Part shown: one piece after another, positions 1 through 8,553 of the stretch
How the letters are laid out: each line of letters opens with the position of its first letter
Position numbering within the stretch: position 1 is the stretch's first letter
Assembly (NCBI RefSeq): GCF_003234185.1
Contig: NZ_QKSM01000011.1
Coordinates: forward strand, 1-64,000
Reading direction: 5' to 3'
Length of the DNA stretch: 64,000 nucleotides
Origin: Curtobacterium sp. MCSS17_008
GTDB taxonomy: Bacteria > Actinomycetota > Actinomycetes > Actinomycetales > Microbacteriaceae
Translations under genes and position numbers: made by a program
The notes under the pieces: model-generated
Databases searched by the model: none
The model's input: only the letters and a program-made list of their open reading frames with translations
Told to the model about the DNA's origin: nothing

Positions 1-114
1 ACGGACTGCTCGCGCTCCGTCACCGGGCCTGACCCGACGCCGGGCGGTGGCGGAGGGGGGACCGCCACCGCCCGGCGTCGGGTCAGGCCCGGTGACGGAG
101 CGCGAGCAGTCCGT
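1..114. repeat. 53-bp perfect inverted repeat at the window edge
   Basis: Bases 1-53 are the exact reverse complement of bases 62-114, with an 8-nt purine-rich loop at 54-61. The right arm contains the last ten codons and the stop codon of the ADP-ribosylglycohydrolase gene, so the left arm is an inverted copy of coding sequence. Ordinary terminators do not carry coding sequence in both arms. A foldback assembly artefact at a contig end, or a true inverted duplication continuing left of the window, both fit. Confidence 0.95.
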
Positions 115-1114
115 CGACCAGCGGGCCGAGCTCGAGGTGGTTCACGGTCGTCACGGTCGTGACGGCGTCGGCGGGCCAGGCGTCCGGCCCGTGGACGGCA
201 CCGAGGACGGCACCGGCCATCGCGGCGACCGTGTCGGTGTCGCCGCCGATGGACGCGGCGGTGCACAGCGTCTCCCACGGGTCGAGGTCGAGCGCGACGA
301 GGGCGAGCGCGGCGACGACGGACTCCTGGCTGGCGACGCTCGTGCCGATGAGGCGCGAGACCGCGTCGATCCGTCCGTCGGCGGGCACGGTCGGCAGGAA
401 GCTGCGCGCCCACGCCGTCTTCGCGGCGATGTCGGCACCGGCGACCCAGTTGCCGCGTGCTGCGCCGATCGTCGCGGCCGCCACGGCGGCGTCGAGTGCC
501 TCGGCGCGGGTGGCGCCGTCGACGCCCGCGCTCACCGCGGCGGCGACGGCGCTCGCACCGGCGATGCCGATGCCGGTGTCGTGCGTGACCCGGCTGGCGT
601 CCTGCACGGCGTCGACCAGGTGTCCGAGGTCGCCGGACGGCACGGCGATGCCGACCGGGGCGATCCGCATCGCGGCGCCGTTCGTCGTGCCGGTCGATCC
701 GGCCTCGGACGCGGGGACACCGTCGAGGATGCGCTGGACGGCGGTCTTCGTGCTCGGTCCGAGCAGGTCGAGCGAGCCCTTGGCCTCCATGTCGCGCTCC
801 CACGCGATGAGCGCCTCGGCGAAGCGGGTGGGATCGAGCCGTCCGTCGCCCTCGAGCAGCAGCTCGGCGACCATCAGCGCCTGCTCGGTGTCGTCGGTGA
901 TCGTTCCGGCGGGCATGCCGGCGGCGATCCGCTGGTGCGGTCCGGCGTCCGCGAAGCCCGTGATCGTGCCGTGGTCGGCACGGATCTGCGCGAGGGACAT
1001 CGACTGGGTCGGCATGCCGAGGGCGTCGCCGATCGCCAGTCCGGTCAGGGCGGCGAGGGCGTGGGAGGGGTGCTGGTGCACGGCGGGGTCCTGGTGGGTC
1101 GGGAGCGTGGTCAT
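83..1114 (-). CDS. ADP-ribosylglycohydrolase family protein
   Basis: Protein of 343 residues starting MTTLPTHQ. It matches the all-alpha, Mg-dependent ADP-ribosylglycohydrolase (DraG/ARH) fold: an N-terminal GLAIGDALGMPTQ segment, the metal-site motif TITDDTEQ, and a C-terminal IGGDTDTVAAMAG segment carrying the second metal-binding acidic pair. Members remove ADP-ribose from proteins or small molecules; the substrate cannot be read from sequence. The start ATG overlaps the stop of the upstream GntR gene (ATGA), so the two are translationally coupled. The reading frame continues upstream inside the GntR gene, but that stretch is low-complexity antisense-like sequence and is rejected. The last codons lie inside the terminal inverted repeat. 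Confidence 0.9.
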   Translation of the reverse strand: MTTLPTHQDPAVHQHPSHALAALTGLAIGDALGMPTQSMSLAQIRADHGTITGFADAGPHQRIAAGMPAGTITDDTEQALMVAELLLEGDGRLDPTRFAEALIAWERDMEAKGSLDLLGPSTKTAVQRILDGVPASEAGSTGTTNGAAMRIAPVGIAVPSGDLGHLVDAVQDASRVTHDTGIGIAGASAVAAAVSAGVDGATRAEALDAAVAAATIGAARGNWVAGADIAAKTAWARSFLPTVPADGRIDAVSRLIGTSVASQESVVAALALVALDLDPWETLCTAASIGGDTDTVAAMAGAVLGAVHGPDAWPADAVTTVTTVNHLELGPLVDGLLALRHRA

Positions 1115-1821
1115 CGTGCCGTCCCGAAGCGCATGTGCAGCCGGAAGCGGTCGGGGTCGAGGAGGCTGTCGACGCGCTCGACGAACGCGCCCTCGCCGGT
1201 GCGGGAGATCCGGCGGCTGCGGAGGAACGGGGTGCCCTCGGCGCGCTCGAGCAGGTGGGCGTCCTCGCCCGCGAGCGGCACGACGTCGACCCACTGCTCG
1301 GCGCTCGCGGGGACGAGACCGGCCTCGGCGATGGTGGCGGTGAGCGAGCCGTCGACCAGGCCGTCGGCGGTCGCGGCCGCCAGGCGGCCGACGTACGGCA
1401 GGACGCTCCGCTCGAGCGACACGGGCCGTTCGCCGACGACGGTGCGGAGCCGGTCCACCGCCACGAAGGTCGCGTCCGACGCCTCCACCTCGGCCTGGAG
1501 GCCCGGGTCGTCCAGACGGGCGAGCCGCAGCACGCGGGTGGTCACCTCGGTGCCCGATGCGGCGATCGAGCGCGCCCAACCGCCGCGCGGGTCGAGCGCT
1601 GCGCCGTCGAACGTCACGACGGACCCGATGCCGCCGTGGATCGAGATGTACTCGTCGTCGGCCAGGTCGGCGAGGGCGGCGCGGACGGTGCCGCGGCTCA
1701 CCGCGAAGCGGGCGGCGAGGTCGTGCTCACCGGGCAGGCGCTCGCCGGCGCGGTACCGGCCCGTCGCGATCGCGTCGCGGAGGGCGTCGGCGACGAGGCG
1801 TCGCTTCGATGAGACGGGCAT
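1111..1821 (-). CDS. GntR-family transcriptional regulator with UTRA domain (HutC type)
   Basis: About 236 residues. The N-terminal winged helix-turn-helix (roughly residues 5-70) has the GntR signature, including LPGEHDLAARFAVSRGTVRA. The rest resembles a UTRA effector-binding domain of the HutC subfamily. An in-frame GTG lies six bases upstream (1827), but the ATG at 1821 is preferred because TACACT lies 7 nt before it and there is no Shine-Dalgarno, suggesting a leaderless message. A perfect palindrome at 1831-1842 overlaps that -10, which fits autorepression. It probably controls itself and the coupled ADP-ribosylglycohydrolase; the ligand is unknown. Confidence 0.88.
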   Translation of the reverse strand: MPVSSKRRLVADALRDAIATGRYRAGERLPGEHDLAARFAVSRGTVRAALADLADDEYISIHGGIGSVVTFDGAALDPRGGWARSIAASGTEVTTRVLRLARLDDPGLQAEVEASDATFVAVDRLRTVVGERPVSLERSVLPYVGRLAAATADGLVDGSLTATIAEAGLVPASAEQWVDVVPLAGEDAHLLERAEGTPFLRSRRISRTGEGAFVERVDSLLDPDRFRLHMRFGTAR

Positions 1822-1830
1822 GGACACGAG

Positions 1831-1842
1831 TGTACATGTACA
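1831..1842 (-). promoter_or_regulatory. Candidate GntR operator TGTACATGTACA
   Basis: A perfect 12-bp palindrome lies just upstream of the GntR gene and overlaps its presumed -10 TACACT. A second, looser inverted repeat (CCTGT-N5-ACAGG, 1846-1860) lies next to it at about the -35 position. Location and symmetry fit autoregulation. Confidence 0.6.
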
Positions 1843-1872
1843 AGTCCTGTCCAGTACAGGACCACCGTCACC

Positions 1873-1925
1873 GGACGAACGGGAGGCTCCCCACCGGACC
1901 GCGGTGGGGAGCCTCCCGTTCGTCC
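1873..1925 (-). terminator. Hairpin terminator after glgX (GGGAGGC family)
   Basis: A perfect 24-bp stem (1873-1896 pairing with 1902-1925) has a 5-nt loop and lies 20 nt beyond the glgX stop. There is no U-tract, as usual for high-GC actinobacterial terminators. The arms carry GGACGAACGGGAGGCTCCCC. It belongs to the dispersed hairpin family seen at 4835, 8491, 16168, 18084, 42403 and 45955. Confidence 0.8.
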
Positions 1926-1944
1926 GTCTCCGGACCGTCTCAGC

Positions 1945-3963
<2,019 letters not shown>

Positions 3964-4036
3964 GATGCCCTTCTAGCGGTCGGTGTCTGTGCTCCGGCGC
4001 CGTCGGCGTACCCCGGACGTCAGAGTCGTCCCGGTG

Positions 4037-4768
4037 TCACGGCTGTCCGTCCTCCGCGTCCACGACGCCCGGCGTCGGGGTCGTGTCCGCGAAGTCGTCG
4101 CGCATCGTCCCCACGCCGTGCTGCGGGTGCGCCCGGTCGAGGTACTTCGCCCGCGAGGCCTTCCGCGGCTCCGGCTCGGTGCCCATCACCCGGTTGCGGT
4201 CCTGCTGCAGGGCGCTGTCGACCTCGCCCTCGCGGTTGAACGACCACATGAGCATCGGGTCGCCCGTCGGCAGCGGTTCGGCCGGGTGTGCGCCCATCGG
4301 TGTGCTGTGCCAGGTGTGCCAGGTCTTGCCGTAGGAGTTGACGAGGTGCCCCATGAGCTCGGTCTCGACGGCGATCGGCAGGCCGGGGGCGACGAGCTCG
4401 CCGGAGAACACCTCGTGGTTGTGCGGGTGCCACGAGGGCTGCTCGTCCTCGGGCAGGGATGCGAACAGCCGCTCGGACACGATGTACTCGATGCCGATGA
4501 GGTTCGCGTCCGCCGTGTTGCCGTCGAACAGCACGCACTGCAGCATCTCGCCGTTGACGACCTTGCAGTAGTGGTGCGCCTCCATCTGCAGGTCTGGTTC
4601 GCCCTTCACGCAGTGGAAGCCGACGACGTAGGCGTCGAAGCCCTTCAGCGGGGCGTGCTGCTGGAGCACAGCGGCGCCGCGGTCGAGGAGCGCGAGCTCG
4701 AAGCCCTTGCCCTCGCCGGGTGGGGTGGTGCCGGCCTTGCGGTCCGGTACTCCGGGTGTGATCGCCAC
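4037..4768 (-). CDS. DUF1264 (oil-body-associated-protein-like) family protein
   Basis: About 243 residues. The GTG at 4768 is chosen because a strong AGGAGG lies 7 nt upstream; the frame stays open further upstream only through the GGGAGGC hairpin. The sequence matches the DUF1264/OBAP family: GFDAYVVGFHCVKGEPD, then MEAHHYCKVVNGEMLQCVLF, then the His-rich WHPHNHEVFSGEL and KTWHTWHS. Related plant proteins associate with oil bodies; bacterial roles are not established. No signal peptide or membrane segment is visible. It lies 73 nt upstream of glgX on the same strand and may be co-transcribed, but no functional link is evident. Confidence 0.8.
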   Translation of the reverse strand: MAITPGVPDRKAGTTPPGEGKGFELALLDRGAAVLQQHAPLKGFDAYVVGFHCVKGEPDLQMEAHHYCKVVNGEMLQCVLFDGNTADANLIGIEYIVSERLFASLPEDEQPSWHPHNHEVFSGELVAPGLPIAVETELMGHLVNSYGKTWHTWHSTPMGAHPAEPLPTGDPMLMWSFNREGEVDSALQQDRNRVMGTEPEPRKASRAKYLDRAHPQHGVGTMRDDFADTTPTPGVVDAEDGQP

Positions 4769-4834
4769 GGTCGGCCTCCTCGCGTCGTGGGGTCCGACGC
4801 TGCCCCCGTCGCCCTGGCCGTCGACCCAGGACGT

Positions 4835-4883
4835 GACGGACGGGAGGCTCCCCACCGGACCGGTGGGGAGCCTCCCGTTCGTC
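4835..4883 (-). terminator. Hairpin terminator after msrA (GGGAGGC family)
   Basis: A 23-bp stem (4835-4857 with 4861-4883, one mismatch) with a 3-nt loop lies 32 nt past the msrA stop and 67 nt before the DUF1264 start. It separates the two transcription units. Confidence 0.8.
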
Positions 4884-4914
4884 ATCGGGTCGCGTCGTCA
4901 CGCGACCGTCGCGC

Positions 4915-5436
4915 TCACGCCGTGGCGGTCGCCTCGTCGCGGTGCGGCAGCTTCCAACCGGGCCGCACGAAGTGGCAGGTGTACCCGGCGGGGTACTTCT
5001 CGAGGTAGTCCTGGTGCTCCTCCTCGGCCTCCCAGAAGTCGCCCGCGGGCTCGACCTCGGTGACGACCTTGCCCGGCCAGATGCCCGAGGCGTCGACGTC
5101 GGCGATGGTGTCGAGCGCGACCTGGCGCTGCTCGTCGTTCGCGAAGAAGATCGCCGAGCGGTAGCTGCGACCGACGTCGTTGCCCTGCCGGTCCTTCGTG
5201 GACGGGTCGTGGATCTGGAAGAAGAACTCGAGCAGGTCCCGGTACGAGATCTGCGACGGGTCGAAGACGATCTCGACGGCCTCGGCGTGGTCGCCGTGGT
5301 TGCGGTAGGTGGCGTTCGGGGTGTCGCCACCCGAGTAGCCGACGCGCGTGCTGATGACTCCTGGACGGCGACGGAGGAGCTGCTGCGCTCCCCAGAAACA
5401 CCCGCCGGCGAGGATGGCGGTCTCGGTCGTGGTCAT
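4915..5436 (-). CDS. msrA: Peptide-methionine (S)-S-oxide reductase MsrA
   Basis: A 173-residue cytoplasmic repair enzyme that reduces the S-epimer of methionine sulfoxide, with thioredoxin-recycled cysteines. The catalytic motif GGCFWG (Cys13) is present, followed by the family signatures [24 protein letters not shown] and [18 protein letters not shown] second cysteine in AGYTCHF near the C-terminus is a candidate resolving residue. A clear AGGAGG precedes the ATG. The gene is divergent from the SOS-controlled gene at 5657. An imperfect hairpin (TCACCGG/CCGGTGA, 5476-5495) lies in its upstream region, function unknown. Confidence 0.96.
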   Translation of the reverse strand: MTTTETAILAGGCFWGAQQLLRRRPGVISTRVGYSGGDTPNATYRNHGDHAEAVEIVFDPSQISYRDLLEFFFQIHDPSTKDRQGNDVGRSYRSAIFFANDEQRQVALDTIADVDASGIWPGKVVTEVEPAGDFWEAEEEHQDYLEKYPAGYTCHFVRPGWKLPHRDEATATA

Positions 5437-5625
5437 GGTGGCCTCCTGGGGGTCGTGGCGCCGCTGGCTGCGGCATCACCGGGTGCAACCGGTGACCCGG
5501 GGCTGGTGTTCCCGGGCCGTCGATGCTGCCCCGCGGACCACCGCGCGAGCTGGGGACGCGGGCCAGTGTCCGCTGACCGACGCCGCGCCGGAGGGCGTCG
5601 CGAGCGTCGGATCGGTGGTCTACCA

Positions 5626-5643
5626 TTCGAACACACGTTCGAA
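5626..5643 (+). promoter_or_regulatory. LexA/SOS box
   Basis: TTCGAAC-ACAC-GTTCGAA is a perfect 7-4-7 palindrome matching the actinobacterial/Bacillus LexA consensus (CGAAC-N4-GTTCG). It is 14 nt upstream of the start codon at 5657 and just before its GGGAGG ribosome-binding site, so the gene is very likely repressed by LexA and induced by DNA damage. Confidence 0.88.
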
Positions 5644-5656
5644 TCGGGAGGTCGAG

Positions 5657-5917
5657 ATGATGTTGACGCACGAGGTCGCCACGGTGTGGTGGGAGCGCGG
5701 CGTGCCGGACCGGATGGTGTGGCGGGACCGGCGCTGGCGGGTGAGCGACACCCCGACGCGCCTGACGGCGACGGCCGAGTTCCTGCCGTCGGCGATGACC
5801 CACGCCCCGGAGCGCACGGTGGGGTGGCGCTTCCAGGTCAGCGCCGAGGGTGACGCGGTCGTCGTCGACATCGTGCCCGAGGGGGACGGCTGGGTGGTGG
5901 CGCGCACCTGGCTGTGA
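5657..5917 (+). CDS. Small SOS-regulated protein, DUF6504-like
   Basis: A protein of 86 residues (ATG at 5657, or the next ATG at 5660). GGGAGG lies 5-8 nt upstream and the SOS box at 5626-5643 directly precedes it. The sequence has the pattern VPDRMVWRDRRWRVSD, followed by VGWRFQ and a final GWVVARTWL, resembling the short WR-rich DUF6504 proteins often encoded beside translesion polymerase genes (dnaE2/imuB) in actinobacteria. No polymerase gene is present here, so it is a solitary copy. Its function is unknown. The family assignment is tentative; the LexA control is much firmer. Confidence 0.7.
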   Translation: MMLTHEVATVWWERGVPDRMVWRDRRWRVSDTPTRLTATAEFLPSAMTHAPERTVGWRFQVSAEGDAVVVDIVPEGDGWVVARTWL

Positions 5918-5970
5918 GCGCGGTCGAGGCGCCGCCGCGACCCGGCACCGCGCCCGACAGCGGCGTCGGC

Positions 5971-6032
5971 GCGAGACGGTCCCCGATACGCGAGACGGTC
6001 CCGTTCCCGGCGGTGTCTCGCCGCGATCGCGG
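5971..6032. repeat. Short direct and inverted repeats between convergent genes
   Basis: GCGAGACGGTCCC occurs twice (5971-5983, 5990-6002). Its GCGAGAC core is repeated inverted as GTCTCGC (6015-6021), and a perfect 12-bp palindrome CCGCGATCGCGG follows (6021-6032). The block sits between the SOS gene and the convergent TetR gene. It could act as a weak bidirectional terminator; function not established. Confidence 0.5.
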
Positions 6033-6087
6033 CGTTTCGCCGTGACGCCGGCGTCGTGCAGGGCGCCGGCGTCGCCGCTCGCCCGGG

Positions 6088-6696
6088 TCAGCGCGCGAGC
6101 GTGGTCGCCAGACCGCGGACGAGCAGCCGGCGGGCACGCTCGGTCGCGACGCCGTCGGGGTCGCTCCACGCCGCCCGACCGAGGCCGTCCACCAGGGCGA
6201 GCACGGCGTCCGCCGCCACCGCGGTCGGCTCCGCGAGCTCGACCCCGTGCCGCACGGTCCACCGGCTGATGCCGGCAGCGACCCCGTCGTGCCAGAGCGT
6301 GCGTTCCGCTGATGCGAGGGCGTCGTCGCCGTCGAGCGCGGTCCCGCTCACCGCCTCGAGCAGCCGGAACCGCTCGGGCTCCCGCCGCACCAGGTCGAGC
6401 CAGGCCCCGATCCCCGCGTCGAGCGCGCCGAGCAGGTCGTCGTGCGCGTCGGCCGCGGCGAGCACCCGCGGCAGGACGTCGCGCGCCTGCCGCTCGAGCA
6501 GCGCGACGACGAGGTTCCGTCGGGCTCCGAACACGTAGTGCACCACCCCGTGGGCGACCCCGGCCCGGTCGGCGACGGCCCGCGTCGTCAGGCCCGGCAG
6601 TCCCGACTCGCGGACGACCAGCGCGGCGGCGTCGAGGAGCTCGTCACGGCGGTCGGCGCGGCTCCGGTACCCGCGCGGATGCTGCTCCTCGATCAC
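6088..6696 (-). CDS. TetR-family transcriptional regulator
   Basis: A protein of 202 residues starting at GTG (V-I-E-E-Q-H-P). The N-terminal helix-turn-helix includes LTTRAVADRAGVAHGVVHYVFGARRNLV. The C-terminal ligand domain is divergent, typical of TetR. The GTG is chosen because TACGCT lies exactly 6 nt upstream with no Shine-Dalgarno, the leaderless pattern seen throughout the window. It is divergent from the GNAT acetyltransferase, and a 22-bp palindrome between them (6740-6761) is the probable operator. It likely represses the acetyltransferase and itself. Confidence 0.88.
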   Translation of the reverse strand: MIEEQHPRGYRSRADRRDELLDAAALVVRESGLPGLTTRAVADRAGVAHGVVHYVFGARRNLVVALLERQARDVLPRVLAAADAHDDLLGALDAGIGAWLDLVRREPERFRLLEAVSGTALDGDDALASAERTLWHDGVAAGISRWTVRHGVELAEPTAVAADAVLALVDGLGRAAWSDPDGVATERARRLLVRGLATTLAR

Positions 6697-6739
6697 ACAG
6701 GCAGCGTACGGCGTGACCCCAGGACTCCTCGGCATGCTG

Positions 6740-6761
6740 GATCTGGCCAGTTGGCCAGATC
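6740..6761. promoter_or_regulatory. Candidate TetR operator in the TetR/GNAT divergent region
   Basis: GATCTGGCCA-GT-TGGCCAGATC has perfect 10-bp arms around a 2-bp centre. It is nested within a wider inverted repeat (GGACTCCTC at 6722-6730, GAGGAGTCC at 6765-6773). The outer right arm contains the Shine-Dalgarno of the GNAT gene. Confidence 0.75.
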
Positions 6762-6775
6762 TGTGAGGAGTCCCG

Positions 6776-7390
6776 ATGACGATCACCGTCCGTCCCGCAT
6801 CCGAGTCCGAGCTGACCGCCGCCGCAGCCGTGCTGGCCGAGGCCTTCGCCGATGACCCGGTCCTGCTCGAGTTCCGTCCGCCGCGCCCCGGGGAGGACCG
6901 CGTCGCCGTGCTCTCCGACCTGTTCGCCGCGCTCGTCCGGTCGGTCCCCGCGACCTCGCGCGCCCTCGACGTCGCTGTCGACGGGCAGCGGATCGTCGGT
7001 GCCGCGCTCTGGGAGGCCCCGCGCCCGCACGCCGGCGCCGTCGAGGCCTTCGTCGCGCAGGCCCCGGCGTTCCTCCGGGTGCTCGGCGTCGGTGGGGCCT
7101 TGCGGGCGGTCCGGCACCTGCGCCGGATGGGCCGTGCGCGTCCCGCGGCCCCGCACTGGTACCTGGCGGAGATCGGGGTCGCGGCGGCCGCACGTGGTCG
7201 GGGCGTCGGGGGGCTCCTGATCGAGCATGCCCTCGACCGCGTCGACCGCCGCCGGCAGGACGCGTACCTGGAGTCGTCGACGCCGCACAACCGGCGGCTC
7301 TACCGGCGGCACGGGTTCGGCGACGGTGCTCCGATCACGGGCGTGGGGGCCGCCGCGCCGGTCTCGATGTGGCGGCCCGCGGTCGTGTGA
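6776..7390 (+). CDS. GNAT-family N-acetyltransferase
   Basis: A protein of 204 residues with one Gcn5-related acetyltransferase domain. The acetyl-CoA-binding motif A is visible around residues 126-150 (LAEIGVAAAARGRGVGGLLI), followed by the motif-B region YLESSTPHNRRLYRRHGF. A substrate cannot be named. GAGGAG lies 5 nt before the ATG. It is divergent from a TetR gene with a strong shared palindrome, so expression is probably induced by a small molecule that the TetR protein senses; a detoxification role is inference. Confidence 0.9.
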   Translation: MTITVRPASESELTAAAAVLAEAFADDPVLLEFRPPRPGEDRVAVLSDLFAALVRSVPATSRALDVAVDGQRIVGAALWEAPRPHAGAVEAFVAQAPAFLRVLGVGGALRAVRHLRRMGRARPAAPHWYLAEIGVAAAARGRGVGGLLIEHALDRVDRRRQDAYLESSTPHNRRLYRRHGFGDGAPITGVGAAAPVSMWRPAVV

Positions 7391-7399
7391 CCGGGGCGC

Positions 7400-8422
7400 T
7401 CACGGCGTCGGTCCGTCCCGCAGCTCCGTGATCAACGACCGGACCACGTCCGCGACCACGTCGGGCCGCTCGGTGGGGACCAGGTGGCCGCTGCCGTCGG
7501 CGACCACGAGGGCGCTGTCGGACGACAGTCGCAGCATGCGGCGCTGGCCGTCCTGCCAGATGGCCTCGAGGCGTCGTCCCGTCGCGGCGTCGATCCCGGC
7601 GGCGGCGTAGTCCTGGGGCACGCCGCGGGCGATCACCCGGACGGGGAGCGCGCCGAGGTCCTGGCCCCGCAGCGCTCGTTCCGTCGGTGCGATGTGGTCC
7701 GCCTCGGCCTGCTTCGTCGCGAAGTAGGTGGGCGAAGCGGTGACGTCGAGGAACTCGCGACGACCCGCCGGTGGCACCATCCCGTCGAGCAGGGCCCCTC
7801 CGCCGAGCCGCAGGGCACCGACGGCGTGGAGGGAGCGTCCCACCCACGGAGGGATCGTCCCCGCTCCGGCGCCGTCGGGCAGCAGGTGCGCGGTGCGCCG
7901 GGCGTCGTCCTCGGGGCGGGCGTCGACCAGCACGAGACCGGCGACCTCTCCGGGGTGTTCGCGCACGTACTCGCGGACGTAGAGCCCGCCGAGGCTGTGT
8001 CCGACCAGGACGTAGGGCCGTGGGGCGTCGATCCCGTGGAGCGCCGCGCGGAGGTCGTCGACGACCGCGCGGGCCGTCCTCGGTCGGGGTGAGCGCTCAC
8101 TGCGCGCGATGCCGGCGCGGTCGTACGCCACCACGGTCGTCGTCGCTGCGAGGCGGTCCGTGACGGCCGCCCAGCCCGACGCCGCCTCGCCGCTGCCGGC
8201 CTCGAGGACGACCGTCGGGCCACCGGTGCCGCGCTGCACCACGTGGAGCCGGTGGCCGCCCACGTCGACCATGCGGCCCGGGGCCGGGTGCGCTGCGCGA
8301 CCGGCTGCTGCACTGAGGTGCTCGTACCCGGCGCCGAGGAGGGGGACGAGGCAGAGGGCGGCGGCGATCAACGCCAGGGCGACTCGGCGCCGACGGGGTC
8401 TTCTGGGTACGACTGTGCTCAC
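7400..8422 (-). CDS. Alpha/beta-hydrolase fold protein, membrane-anchored or secreted
   Basis: About 340 residues. An N-terminal positively charged stretch and one hydrophobic helix (VALALIAAALCLVPLLGAG) suggest a signal anchor. The hydrolase domain shows the nucleophile elbow GHSLGG, an oxyanion-side LEAGSG motif, VAYDRAGIARS after it, and a C-terminal DGSGHLVPTERPD with the catalytic His. Substrate unknown. An upstream ATG at 8431 is possible, but GTG 8422 has TAGCAT 7 nt upstream and fits the leaderless pattern. An inverted repeat (8408-8446) flanks this start. It is tail to tail with the GNAT gene. Confidence 0.85.
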   Translation of the reverse strand: MSTVVPRRPRRRRVALALIAAALCLVPLLGAGYEHLSAAAGRAAHPAPGRMVDVGGHRLHVVQRGTGGPTVVLEAGSGEAASGWAAVTDRLAATTTVVAYDRAGIARSERSPRPRTARAVVDDLRAALHGIDAPRPYVLVGHSLGGLYVREYVREHPGEVAGLVLVDARPEDDARRTAHLLPDGAGAGTIPPWVGRSLHAVGALRLGGGALLDGMVPPAGRREFLDVTASPTYFATKQAEADHIAPTERALRGQDLGALPVRVIARGVPQDYAAAGIDAATGRRLEAIWQDGQRRMLRLSSDSALVVADGSGHLVPTERPDVVADVVRSLITELRDGPTP

Positions 8423-8446
8423 ACAGGCCATGCTAGTACAGTCGTA
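8408..8446. promoter_or_regulatory. Inverted repeat around the hydrolase promoter and start
   Basis: TACGACTGT (8408-8416) and ACAGTCGTA (8438-8446) are perfect 9-bp inverted arms 21 bp apart, flanking the -10-like TAGCAT and the start codon. This could be a repressor site; no regulator gene is adjacent. Confidence 0.4.
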
Positions 8447-8490
8447 TCAAAACGGACCAGCGTCGTCCGCTGGCACGCCGAGCACCGGAC

Positions 8491-8532
8491 GGACGGGAGG
8501 CGCGGTACCAGCCGGTACCGCGCCTCCCGTCC
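8491..8532 (-). terminator. Hairpin terminator after aztD (GGGAGGC family)
   Basis: A perfect 19-bp stem (8491-8509 with 8514-8532) with loop AGCC lies 22 nt past the stop of the zinc cluster's last gene. The inner arm is CGCGGTACC, a variant of the GGCGCG subfamily. Confidence 0.8.
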
Positions 8533-8553
8533 CCCAGGTGGTGCCGTCGACGG

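Noticed and set aside
4769..4885. Longer start for the DUF1264 gene
   Set aside because: The extension would translate the GGGAGGC hairpin; a strong ribosome site supports GTG 4768.
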